A stretch of DNA of 11,805 nucleotides. Source: DASUFI01 sp036274635 (GTDB taxonomy: Bacteria; Planctomycetota; B15-G4). Each line of letters begins with the position of its first letter. Position 1 is the first letter of the stretch. The position numbers and the translations under genes were made by a program. Under the pieces are notes generated by a model. That model did not search any database. It saw nothing but the letters and a program-made list of their open reading frames with translations, and had not been told where the DNA came from. Shown one piece after another: positions 1 to 6,173 of this stretch. The stretch lies in assembly GCA_036274635.1 (NCBI GenBank), contig DASUFI010000300.1:1-11805 (forward strand). Direction: 5' to 3'.

Positions 1-178
1 CCGCGCGGTCGAGCCACAGTCTCCAGCCGGGGCCGGAGAGGTCGAGCGTGCGGCGCGGACCGTCGAGGGCGGGAGCGGCGGGCTGGGCCAGCGCTGCCGC
101 GGGTGCCATCGGCGCGGCCGGCGACTCGCCGCAGGCCGCGAGGAGCAGCACCACCGCCCACGTCCAGGAGGACCTCAC
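1..178 (-). CDS. Lipoprotein, 5' part only (cut by window edge)
   Basis: Only the first 59 codons are in the window; the gene continues past base 1. It starts at GTG 178, with AGGA at 187-190 eight bases upstream. Seen: a signal peptide (MRSSWTWAVVLLLAAC) with a good LAAC lipobox and Cys16 as the lipidation site. A low-complexity Ala/Pro linker to about residue 39 follows, then the start of a folded domain with LSGPGWRLWLD near residues 47-57. Inference: a lipid-anchored, exported protein. The Gly-Trp-x-Leu-x-x-Asp pattern recalls the first beta-sandwich strand of some glycoside hydrolases, but too little is present to assign a family. It lies 98 bases downstream of the UPF0210 gene on the same strand and could be co-transcribed with it. 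Confidence 0.7.
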   Translation of the reverse strand, partial: MRSSWTWAVVLLLAACGESPAAPMAPAAALAQPAAPALDGPRRTLDLSGPGWRLWLDRA

Positions 179-276
179 TGCGCTCGTCCTGTACGCACCG
201 GCGAGAGAGCACCTCGGACCCGGATCATGCGCCCATTGTGCCGATGGACCAGCGCCCCGGAAGGCCCCGCCGGCCC

Positions 277-1641
277 TCAGTTGCGCAGCGAGATGATCGG
301 CGCCGGCACCTGCCCGCCGCGCCGCGCGAGGATGGCCGACGACCAGCGGTGGATAGGCATCACCGGCGCCGTGCCGAGCAGCCCGCCGTATTCCACCGAG
401 TCGCCCGCCTTCTTGCCCGGCACCGGGATGATGCGCACGGCCGTGGTCTTGTTGTTGACCATGCCGATGGCCAGCTCGTCGCCCAGCAGGCAGGCGAGCG
501 TCTCGGTCGGGATGTCGCCGGGCACGGCCACCATGTCCATGCCCACGGAGCACACGGCCGTCATGGCCTCGAGCTTGTCGAGGCCGAGGCTGCCGCAGCG
601 CACCGCCTCGACCATGCCCGCGTCCTCGGACACGGGGATGAAGGCGCCCGAGAGGCCGCCCACGGCCTGGGCGGCCATCGCGCCGCCCTTCTTGACCGCG
701 TCGGTGAGCAGGGCGAGGGCCAGCGTGGTGCCGTGCGTGCCGGTGCGCTCGAGGCCGATCAGCTCCAGGACGTCGGCCACGGAATCGCCCTCGGCCGGCG
801 TGGGCGCGAGCGAGAGGTCCACGATGCCGAAGGGCACGCCGAGGCGCGCGGCCACCTCGCGGCCGACGAGCTCGCCCATGCGGGTGATCTTGAAGGCCGT
901 GCGCTTGACGGTCTCGGCCACCGCGCCGAGGTCCGCGGCGGGGCCGAGCTGCGCGAGGGCGTGGCGCACGACGCCGGGGCCGGAGACGCCGCAGTGCAGC
1001 ACGAGGTCGGGCTCGCCGACGCCCAGGTTCGCGCCGGCGACGAAGGGGTTGTCCTCGACCATGTTGCAGAAGACCACCAGCTTGGCGCAGCCGATGCCGC
1101 CGCGGTCGGCGGTGAGCGCGGCGGTCTCCTTGATGACGCGCGCCATGAGCAGCACCGCGTCCATGTTGATGCCGGCACGCGTGGTGCCGAGGTTCACGCT
1201 GGCGCACACGTGCGAGGTGTTGGCCAGCGCGCGCGGGATGGACGTCATCAGGTTGCGCGCGGCGCGGCTGATGCCCTTGTGCACCAAGGCCGAGAAGCCG
1301 CCGATGAAGTCGATGCCGCAGGCCTCGGCGGCGCGGTCCATGGCCACGGCGATGGGCGCGAGGTCATCCTCCGGGCAGGCCCCGGCGATGAGCGCCACCG
1401 GCGTGACCGCGATGCGCTTGTTGACGATGGGGATGCCGAACTCGGCCTCCACGGCACGCGCCGCCGGCACCAGCGGCCCCGCGACCCGCACGAGCTTGTC
1501 GTGCACGCGCGCGGCCACCTGCTCCACCGAGCCGCCCGCGCAGTCCAGCAGGCTCACGCCGAGCGTGGTCGTGCGGATGTCCAGGTTGTCCACCTGGAGC
1601 ATGCGCAGGGTCTGGAGGATCTCGTTGTGGGCAAGGGTCAT
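277..1641 (-). CDS. UPF0210 (DUF711, 'PFL family') protein
   Basis: A 454-residue protein matching the full UPF0210/DUF711 family length of about 450. Seen: the N-terminal family signature (ENLDIRTTT-like, here DNLDIRTTTLGVSLLDC), and a conserved C-terminal block with VPGDIPTET, GDELAIGMVNNKTTAVRIIP and GGLLGTAP. The biochemical function is unknown. The name reflects fold similarity to pyruvate formate-lyase and class III ribonucleotide reductase barrels; the C-terminus shows no glycyl-radical motif, so radical chemistry should not be assumed. The start is ATG 1641 because the family N-terminus begins there; AGGA lies ten bases upstream. Family knowledge: these genes are usually next to a small UPF0237 ACT-domain gene. 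Here the likely partner is the ACT protein at 3338-3814, with two genes in between. Cytoplasmic, with no signal peptide. Confidence 0.9.
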   Translation of the reverse strand: MTLAHNEILQTLRMLQVDNLDIRTTTLGVSLLDCAGGSVEQVAARVHDKLVRVAGPLVPAARAVEAEFGIPIVNKRIAVTPVALIAGACPEDDLAPIAVAMDRAAEACGIDFIGGFSALVHKGISRAARNLMTSIPRALANTSHVCASVNLGTTRAGINMDAVLLMARVIKETAALTADRGGIGCAKLVVFCNMVEDNPFVAGANLGVGEPDLVLHCGVSGPGVVRHALAQLGPAADLGAVAETVKRTAFKITRMGELVGREVAARLGVPFGIVDLSLAPTPAEGDSVADVLELIGLERTGTHGTTLALALLTDAVKKGGAMAAQAVGGLSGAFIPVSEDAGMVEAVRCGSLGLDKLEAMTAVCSVGMDMVAVPGDIPTETLACLLGDELAIGMVNNKTTAVRIIPVPGKKAGDSVEYGGLLGTAPVMPIHRWSSAILARRGGQVPAPIISLRN

Positions 1642-1890
1642 GGGCGGCGCATCCTGCCGTCGGAGGCCCGGACGACGCAAGCGCAGCCCCGCGCAGGGCA
1701 AGCCCCACGTGAACACGGACGGTTTGAAGGCCCCCTCGATGCGCTCGCCGAGCAGGTGGAAGCCGACGATGCTGCGCCGTGAGCCGGCGGCAGGTGCTCG
1801 TCTCGAAGTCTCGCGGATCGTCGTGGTCGCTGGAGCGCGAGGGGCCGGGCAAGACCCCGTCCGGTCTCCCGGTCATGCGCGCCGGCGTAG

Positions 1891-1915
1891 AGGAGTAACT
1901 CCGTGATGAACTCCT
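1891..1915. repeat. Short AGGAGT/AACTCC inverted and direct repeats
   Basis: GGAGT-A-ACTCC is a perfect inverted repeat at 1892-1902. AACTCC occurs at 1897-1902 and again at 1909-1914, 12 bases apart, and AGGAGT (1891-1896) also pairs with ACTCCT (1910-1915). The patch is less GC-rich than its surroundings. It could be an operator between the divergent genes, but repeats this short can arise by chance. Confidence 0.3.
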
Positions 1916-2005
1916 GTACGGCGACACAAGGCCATGGCCCCCCAGGTCGCGCAGGGCGGGCGACAGCCGGAATCGCCCCCGCGGCCTGACGTTCCGCTCA
2001 AGGTC

Positions 2006-2019
2006 TGACGCGGGCGTCA
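2006..2019. promoter_or_regulatory. Dyad TGACGC-GG-GCGTCA, possible operator
   Basis: A perfect inverted repeat with 6-base arms and a 2-base centre, 94 bases upstream of the small membrane protein start. A further TGACG half-site is at 1987-1991, 19 bases away start to start. The two-base centre is too tight for a good RNA hairpin, so a protein-binding DNA dyad is the better reading. No regulator gene is nearby to pair with it. Confidence 0.3.
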
Positions 2020-2113
2020 ACGACAGGGAGGCAGCCCCCGTGGCCTTTCGCGTGTCGGCACGACAGCGGAGCGCCAGGAGTGTCGATTAGGATCCTGGCG
2101 AGGAGTTCACGAC

Positions 2114-2410
2114 ATGGACCAGCACCACATCAACTATCTGGCCGGCGTCGCGCTGGTCGTGCTCTCGTTCTTCGCGCTCGGCGTCGTCCTCGCGGACTTC
2201 CGCCAACCGACGCGCGCCCCGGTGAAGGGCAAGCAGCCGGCCTCGCCGCTGTTCGAGATGTCCGTGCTCGTGCTGTGCGTGGTCGTCGTCGTGTTCCTCA
2301 GCACCGCGGACTGGGACGCGCCGCAGCGGGCCGCGCGGCCGCTGGCCTACTGCGGGCTCGCCATCGCCGCCGCGCTCGGGGCGCAGATCTGGCAGCGCGA
2401 GCTGCGCTGA
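2114..2410 (+). CDS. Small hypothetical membrane protein, three predicted TM segments
   Basis: A 98-residue protein. Start at ATG 2114, supported by AGGAG at 2100-2104. Three hydrophobic stretches are visible: about residues 8-28, 48-64 (a run of Val/Leu) and 75-93. They are joined by a basic loop (RQPTRAPVKGKQP, residues 30-42) and a loop with TADWDAPQRAAR. The positive-inside rule would put the first loop in the cytoplasm. I do not recognise a family and see no catalytic or metal-binding motif. The gene converges on the lipoprotein/beta-barrel gene with only 21 bases between the stop codons and no room for a clear intrinsic terminator. Confidence 0.75.
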   Translation: MDQHHINYLAGVALVVLSFFALGVVLADFRQPTRAPVKGKQPASPLFEMSVLVLCVVVVVFLSTADWDAPQRAARPLAYCGLAIAAALGAQIWQRELR

Positions 2411-2431
2411 GCGTCCCGAGCGCAGGCCACC

Positions 2432-3124
2432 TCAGAACGGGAAGCCGACGCTGAAGGCCAGCTGGTCCCAGTTGGCATCGAAGTCGTCGCCGAAGAACTC
2501 CAGGTCCGCGAACATGTGCCTGTAGTCGATGCCGAGGCGCACCTTCTCGCTCACGTCGAAGCCGACGCCGGCGCGGAGGTAGGCGCCCAGCGTGTCATCG
2601 TCGTCGTCCGGGCCCACGTCCAGGTCGCCGCGCACCAGCGCCAGGCCGCCGGCGAGGTACGGGTGCACGTCCTGGTCCTGCACGCGGAAGTTGTAGCGGT
2701 AGCCGCCGTAGAGGTCGAAGAGCTTCAGGTCGACGTCGTGGCCGTTGGCCCGGCCGTCCTCGCCCGAGCCCTCGAGGCCGGCCTCGAAGCCGTGGCCGGT
2801 CCCGGAGTCGTACATGTCGATCCCCGCGCCGAGCATCAGCTGCTCGTCGAGGTCGAGATCGTCCGCGGTGTTGTCGTGGATCTTGCGCCCGCCGACGAGG
2901 ACCGTGACGTGGCGAACGTCCAGGTCGTCGGTCGTGTCGGTCGTGTGGGTCACCTGCGCCGCGCTGGCCGCGGTGTCGGGCGCGCCCTCGAGCGCGAGCG
3001 GCTGCGAGTCGGCCGCGGTGGCGGACTCGTCCGTCACCTGGGGGGCGTGGAAGGCCGGCGCCGCCGGCTGGCTCGCGCAAGCGGCAAGGAGCAAGACACA
3101 GCACAGGGCGCAGTGGGTGCGCAT
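2432..3124 (-). CDS. Lipoprotein with outer-membrane beta-barrel domain
   Basis: A 230-residue protein. Start at ATG 3124 with GGAG seven bases upstream. Residues 1-16 are a lipoprotein signal with lipobox LAAC and Cys16. Residues 17 to about 65 form a Ser/Ala/Thr/Asp-rich linker. From about residue 70 to the end there are alternating amphipathic beta-strands (for example DLYGGYRYNF, HPYLAGGLALV, GAYLRAGVGFDV, VRLGIDYRHM), and the chain ends in VGFPF with a terminal Phe, the usual beta-barrel assembly signal. The strand count suggests a small OmpA/OmpW-like barrel of about eight strands. Inference: an outer-membrane protein of unknown cargo or role. A run of five Asp (PDDDDD) lies in one predicted loop. 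A lipid anchor together with a barrel C-terminus is unusual. Confidence 0.75.
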   Translation of the reverse strand: MRTHCALCCVLLLAACASQPAAPAFHAPQVTDESATAADSQPLALEGAPDTAASAAQVTHTTDTTDDLDVRHVTVLVGGRKIHDNTADDLDLDEQLMLGAGIDMYDSGTGHGFEAGLEGSGEDGRANGHDVDLKLFDLYGGYRYNFRVQDQDVHPYLAGGLALVRGDLDVGPDDDDDTLGAYLRAGVGFDVSEKVRLGIDYRHMFADLEFFGDDFDANWDQLAFSVGFPF

Positions 3125-3337
3125 CGGGAGTCTCCGGTAGCGGTGGGAACGGGATGGTCGATGCGCCGCAACCGCGCCTGGCTCCGCGTGTCTCACCCAG
3201 ATGCGCGGGAATGCACATTGCACAAACGGCCGGCACGAATGCCGTACATCACGTCCGCGTCAGCCGTGCGAGTTCGCTGCACACACGCCCACCGGCGGCC
3301 GGCCACGAGGTCGCCGTGCCGACGCGCGGGTCGGGGC

Positions 3338-3814
3338 TCAGCCCAGGCGGTGCATGGCCGTGAACACGCGCTCGTCGATCACCGTCACGACGTAGTCGCG
3401 CGGCTGGGAGAGGCCCTTCAGCGCCTCGCGGAACGCCGCGAAGCTCTGCCCGCTGCGCTTGATGTCCACGACCAGGATGGCGTTGAACCAGCCGCCGGTG
3501 ATGCGCTGGCTGACGTCCTGGATGTCGCCGTGCAGCTGGCCGATGGCCGAGGTCAGCTCGGAGAGCACGCCGGGACGGTTGACGCCCACGGCGGTGACGA
3601 TGATGGTGCCCGGCGCGCCGGTGGGCGCGGCCTGCGCGGCCTGCTCCGCGTCGGCCGGCGCGGCGGCGGCCTCGGCGCCCTCCACCACCGTGATGTTGCG
3701 GCGGCGCGCCAGCTCGCGCGCGGCGGAGGTGACGGTCATGTCGTCGGTCGCCAGCAGCCGCCCGCCCTCGGGCAGGGCCAGCACGTCCTCGGCGGTGACG
3801 ATGCGGCGCGCCAT
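3338..3814 (-). CDS. ACT-domain (UPF0237-like) protein with EutQ-N-like module
   Basis: A 158-residue protein, last gene of the BMC operon. Start at ATG 3814, sharing one base with the preceding stop (TGATG); GGAG lies seven bases upstream. Residues 4-46 form a small module (IVTAEDVL, then VTSAARELA, then ITVVE) like the N-terminus of ethanolamine protein EutQ. It aligns without gaps to residues 3-45 of the gene just upstream, with 14 of 43 positions identical. Residues 47-67 are an Ala/Glu/Pro linker. Residues 69-158 are an ACT domain: TIIVTAVGVNRPGVLSEL, then DIQDVSQRI, and the ending VFTAMHRLG, which matches the UPF0237 family ending (AMHRI-like). ACT domains bind small effectors, often amino acids, or mediate assembly; the ligand is unknown. 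Inference: a regulatory or scaffold protein tied to the microcompartment and to UPF0210. Confidence 0.85.
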   Translation of the reverse strand: MARRIVTAEDVLALPEGGRLLATDDMTVTSAARELARRRNITVVEGAEAAAAPADAEQAAQAAPTGAPGTIIVTAVGVNRPGVLSELTSAIGQLHGDIQDVSQRITGGWFNAILVVDIKRSGQSFAAFREALKGLSQPRDYVVTVIDERVFTAMHRLG

Positions 3815-4185
3815 CAGCCGGCTCCGGCGGCGCGCACCATGAGCCCCGGGCCGGTGGCCGGCAGCAGCTGCGCGCGGCCGCCGACGACGCGCACGAGGTA
3901 CAGGCCGTCGGGCAGGCCGCCCAGCGTGGCCGCATGGCCGCCGCCGGTGACGAGCTGCGGGCCGGCGCCGGCACAGGTGCACGCCGCGCTGCCGCAGCGT
4001 GCGCAGGCCGCCGCGACGGCCGGCGCCACCGCGTGCCAGGTCTCGCCGCTCTGCTCCACGACCTCGATGCCCAACCGCGCGGCGCGGTCGCGCGCCGACG
4101 GCGTGATGAGCGTGTTGGCGTCCAGCACGATGCGGCGGCCGACGGCGCCGGAGAGCAGGTCGCGGTCGGTGATGAGGTGCTTCAC
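3814..4185 (-). CDS. Small Cys-rich protein with EutQ-N-like module
   Basis: A 123-residue protein. GTG start at 4185, overlapping the upstream BMC-T stop by four bases (GTGA), with GGAG ten bases before it. Residues 1-45 (MKHLITDRDLL, then TLITPSARDRAARLGIEVVE) closely resemble the EutQ N-terminus (MKKLITANDI, then ITPEAREVA) and a related segment at the start of EutT. The cupin domain that follows in EutQ is absent. Instead there is a cysteine cluster at 61, 64, 69 and 71 (CARCGSAACTC), then residues 77-119 with QLVTGGGHAATLGG and GLYLVRVVGG, which I do not recognise. The cysteines could bind zinc or an Fe-S cluster. Inference: a BMC-associated accessory protein; function unknown. Confidence 0.75.
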   Translation of the reverse strand: MKHLITDRDLLSGAVGRRIVLDANTLITPSARDRAARLGIEVVEQSGETWHAVAPAVAAACARCGSAACTCAGAGPQLVTGGGHAATLGGLPDGLYLVRVVGGRAQLLPATGPGLMVRAAGAG

Positions 4186-4892
4186 GCGCCCAGCACTCCG
4201 GCCATGTCGCCGTGCGGGCGCGGGATGACGACGCGGCGGACGAGCAGGCCGGCGCGCTCGGCGTCGGCGGCGCCGGCCTCCACCGCGGCGGTCACGTCGC
4301 CCACCTCGCCGGTGAGCGTCACGTAGGACTTTCCGCCGAGGCCCACGGCCAGCTGCACGTCGAGCAGCTGCAGCGAGGCGGTCTTGGCCGCGATGTCCGC
4401 GGCGCGCACGGTGCTGGCGACGGAGAGCGTCTCGATGATGCCCACCGCGTCCAGCTCGGGCACGCCGTTGGCGCGGCCGCCGCGCATGAGGGCCAGCAGC
4501 GTGGGCTCGACGTTGGGGATGAGCAGGCTGTCGATGAGGCTGTCGCGCCCCACCTCGAGGCCGCGGCGCAGGGCCGAGGTGGTGTCTTCCACCGAGCCGG
4601 TGAAGAGGATCACGAATTTGCCGGGCGAGACGGCGCGGGCGCGCAGGATCTGCACGGCCGCCTCCTTGCGCAGCGCGTCCACGGTCTCGAAGCCGCCGGC
4701 GATGGAAGCCAGCTCGAGCAGCGCGATGCACGGGCCGGTGCCGCCCACCTGCCCGCCGCCCGAGGGGCCCTCGGTGCGCGCGCGGGCCGCGTAGCCGAAC
4801 TCGCCCTCGCTGCGCCAGGGGTCGGAGTTGCCCGGCGGCGGCGCGGCCGCGGGGCGGTTGCGGCGGTCGTTACGGCGTCGGGATGCGCTCAC
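4182..4892 (-). CDS. BMC-T tandem-domain shell protein (single-layer trimer, PduT-like)
   Basis: A 236-residue shell protein with two fused BMC domains. Domain 1 spans about residues 55-138 (IALLELASIAGGFETVDAL, VSPGKFVILFTGSVEDT). Domain 2 spans about 147-235 (AVGIIETLSVASTV, VGLGGKSYVTLTGEVGDV, ending VVIPRPHGD). Such proteins form pseudohexameric trimers in the shell facets with a central pore. Neither pore loop carries the cysteine that holds an Fe-S cluster in PduT. The start is taken as GTG 4892, which overlaps the upstream BMC-P gene by 23 bases and gives a 54-residue Arg/Pro/Gly-rich N-terminal extension. The alternative GTG 4748 would remove most of the extension but leave a 121-base gap in an otherwise tightly packed operon. 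Confidence 0.9.
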   Translation of the reverse strand: MSASRRRNDRRNRPAAAPPPGNSDPWRSEGEFGYAARARTEGPSGGGQVGGTGPCIALLELASIAGGFETVDALRKEAAVQILRARAVSPGKFVILFTGSVEDTTSALRRGLEVGRDSLIDSLLIPNVEPTLLALMRGGRANGVPELDAVGIIETLSVASTVRAADIAAKTASLQLLDVQLAVGLGGKSYVTLTGEVGDVTAAVEAGAADAERAGLLVRRVVIPRPHGDMAGVLGA

Positions 4893-5187
4893 CGTTCGGT
4901 CCCAGCTCGAAGGTGCTGCCGTCCGCCAGCGAGATGGCGTCCACGATGCCCACCACCGCCGCCTGCCAGCCCACGTCCTGGCTGCCCAGCGTCGTGCGCG
5001 CCGCGCGGCCGAAGGCCACCAGCACGGTCTCTCCCACGCCCGCGCCGATCACGTCGCCCGCGACGACCACGTCCTGCGCCTCCTCGCGGCCCGTGGTGAA
5101 GGGCCGCACCATGAGGAAGCGGATACCCTCCAGCGAAGGCTCCTTGCGCGTGCTCCACACGGTGCCGACGACCCGTCCCATGAGCAT
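4870..5187 (-). CDS. BMC-P pentameric vertex protein (EutN/CcmL family), copy 2
   Basis: A 105-residue EutN/CcmL-family protein. These pentamers cap the vertices of the icosahedral shell. Seen: the family start (GRVVGTVWSTRKEPSLEG), the middle GDVIGAGVGETVLVAFGRAAR and the end AAVVGIVDAI; the C-terminus continues with a tail FELGPNGERIPTP. Start at ATG 5187, one base after the stop of the preceding BMC-P gene, with GGAG ten bases upstream. An in-frame ATG at 5181 is a possible alternative. The protein is clearly homologous to copy 1 but far from identical, so this is not a recent duplication. It has the full family length of about 90-105 residues. Confidence 0.93.
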   Translation of the reverse strand: MLMGRVVGTVWSTRKEPSLEGIRFLMVRPFTTGREEAQDVVVAGDVIGAGVGETVLVAFGRAARTTLGSQDVGWQAAVVGIVDAISLADGSTFELGPNGERIPTP

Positions 5188-5188
5188 G

Positions 5189-5479
5189 TCAGGCCAGCTC
5201 CGGTCCGCTGTGGTCGTCGACGACGCCCACGACCGCGGCCTCGACCGCGATGTCATGGTTGCCGCCCAGCGCCGTGCGGCCCGCGCGGCCGTAGGCCACG
5301 ATGACCGCGTCGCCCACGCCCGCGTCCACCGCGTCCGCCGCCACGACCAGGCCCAGCTTCTTGCCACCGGGCGTGCGCGAGGCCACCTCGTAGGGCTCCA
5401 CCAGCAGGAGCTTGAAGCCCTCGAGCGTCGGGTGACGCCGCGTGCTCCAGATCTCGCCGATGACGCGCCCGGTGAACAT
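5189..5479 (-). CDS. BMC-P pentameric vertex protein (EutN/CcmL family), copy 1
   Basis: A 96-residue EutN/CcmL vertex protein. Seen: GRVIGEIWSTRRHPTLEGFK at the N-terminus, VVAADAVDAGVGDAVIVAYG in the middle, GRAGRTALGG, and AAVVGVVDD near the end. Start at ATG 5479, sharing one base with the stop of the upstream BMC-T gene (TGATG); GAGGG lies nine bases upstream. It pairs with copy 2 directly downstream. Several BMC systems encode more than one BMC-P, and Haliangium ochraceum has three. The copies may form separate pentamers or tune vertex capping. Confidence 0.94.
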   Translation of the reverse strand: MFTGRVIGEIWSTRRHPTLEGFKLLLVEPYEVASRTPGGKKLGLVVAADAVDAGVGDAVIVAYGRAGRTALGGNHDIAVEAAVVGVVDDHSGPELA

Positions 5480-6108
5480 CAGCCGCGGCCCTCGTTGGGC
5501 TTGCCCTGGATGTCGGCCAGCGTCTTCTGGATCGCGGCCTCGGCCTCGCGGATGTCGGCTTCCGTGCCGCCCAGCTGCAGGCGGCCGAAGGCGCCGTAGG
5601 GCTGCAGATGAATCAGCTTGATGGCCGCGGCCTTCTCGGCCTCGTTGGCGGCGATGGTCGCGTACGCGGCCGGATGCACCTCGAGGATGTACAGCGTCTC
5701 GCCGCCCAGCAGCATCATCCCCTGGCGGTTCCGGTTCACGAGCATGGTCTGGTAGTCGTCCACGCCGGTGATGATCTCGGAGGTGAGCACCTTGGGCTTC
5801 AGGCGGTCCAGCTCCGCGTGCTGGAGGAACTCCAGGATGTGCCGGCCCGCCTCGAGCACCTCGGCCTGGCTCTCGTCGTGCACCTCGAGCAGGCCGAAGG
5901 CGCGCTCCACCACCTGCACCGCCGGCCGCACGGACGTGCGCTTCAGGGCGATGTCCGTGACGCGGTTGATGGCGATGCCCGGGGCGATCTCGACGTACAG
6001 CGCGGCCTGGCCCTTGACGGGCAGGTAGCCGCGCGCGGTGCTGGCCACGAAGCTCGCGAACTGCGGCTGCATCGCGTCGAGGAAGGTGAAGGCGCGGAGC
6101 TGGACCAT
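5479..6108 (-). CDS. BMC-T tandem-domain shell protein (double-stacking type)
   Basis: A 209-residue tandem BMC protein of the CsoS1D-like kind whose trimers can stack in two layers and gate a large pore. Seen: LRAFTFLDAMQPQFASF, ARGYLPVKGQAALYVEIAPG, AINRVTDIALK and VQVVERAFGLLEVH in domain 1 (about 3-97); TLYILEVHPAAYATIAANEA and LQPYGAFGRLQLGG in domain 2 (about 108-195). From memory this is close, almost motif for motif, to the Haliangium ochraceum shell protein BMC-T2. The start is ATG 6108, which matches that homologue's N-terminus; GAGG lies only four bases upstream and sits in a small hairpin. A TTG at 6120 would add four residues (MRGS) but has no ribosome binding site. Confidence 0.92.
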   Translation of the reverse strand: MVQLRAFTFLDAMQPQFASFVASTARGYLPVKGQAALYVEIAPGIAINRVTDIALKRTSVRPAVQVVERAFGLLEVHDESQAEVLEAGRHILEFLQHAELDRLKPKVLTSEIITGVDDYQTMLVNRNRQGMMLLGGETLYILEVHPAAYATIAANEAEKAAAIKLIHLQPYGAFGRLQLGGTEADIREAEAAIQKTLADIQGKPNEGRG

Positions 6109-6112
6109 GGAA

Positions 6113-6125
6113 CCTCGCAACGAGG
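6113..6125 (-). promoter_or_regulatory. Hairpin overlapping the BMC-T ribosome binding site
   Basis: In the transcript, CCTCG-TTG-CGAGG forms a perfect 5-bp stem with a 3-base loop. The second arm contains GAGG, the only plausible Shine-Dalgarno sequence for ATG 6108, four bases before the start. Pairing would partly hide the ribosome binding site and could lower or couple translation of this shell protein. The stem is short, so this is tentative. Confidence 0.35.
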
Positions 6126-6173
6126 AGGTGGGAGCTTGGCCGCCGCGACGCTGCGCCGCGGTGGCTGAGAGAC

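Larger units (their letters stand above)
1642..2113. other. Gene-free divergent intergenic stretch
   Basis: This 472-base gap lies between the divergent UPF0210 and small membrane protein genes. Open frames exist on both strands, but their translations are Arg/Pro/Ser-rich, have no recognisable domain and carry no supported start. It should hold promoters for both neighbours, but I found no pair of boxes close to a sigma-70 consensus. Two structures stand out: a 14-base dyad at 2006-2019 and a cluster of AGGAGT/AACTCC repeats at 1891-1915, both listed separately. Confidence 0.6.

Noticed and set aside
103..1906. Two long plus-strand open frames of 559 codons each (103-1782 and 227-1906)
   Set aside because: Both are antisense to UPF0210, whose minus-strand frame shows clear family motifs. 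Low stop-codon frequency in GC-rich DNA explains them.
1642..2020. Minus-strand open frame continuing upstream of the UPF0210 start, considered as a separate gene
   Set aside because: The translation is Arg/Ser/Pro-rich and overlaps UPF0210 in another frame; no domain or convincing start.
3211..3224. Tandem TGCACA repeats upstream of the lipoprotein/beta-barrel gene, considered as an operator or -35 region
   Set aside because: Two 6-base copies only, and no -10 box at a suitable distance on the minus strand.
3319..3334. Hairpin CCGAC/GTCGG just after the end of the BMC operon, considered as a terminator
   Set aside because: The stem has only five pairs and a 6-base loop, and no T-run follows on the minus strand. 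Too weak to call.
2516..4228. 570-codon plus-strand open frame
   Set aside because: It spans the antisense of three recognisable minus-strand genes and gives a Val/Ala/Arg/His-rich translation without motifs.
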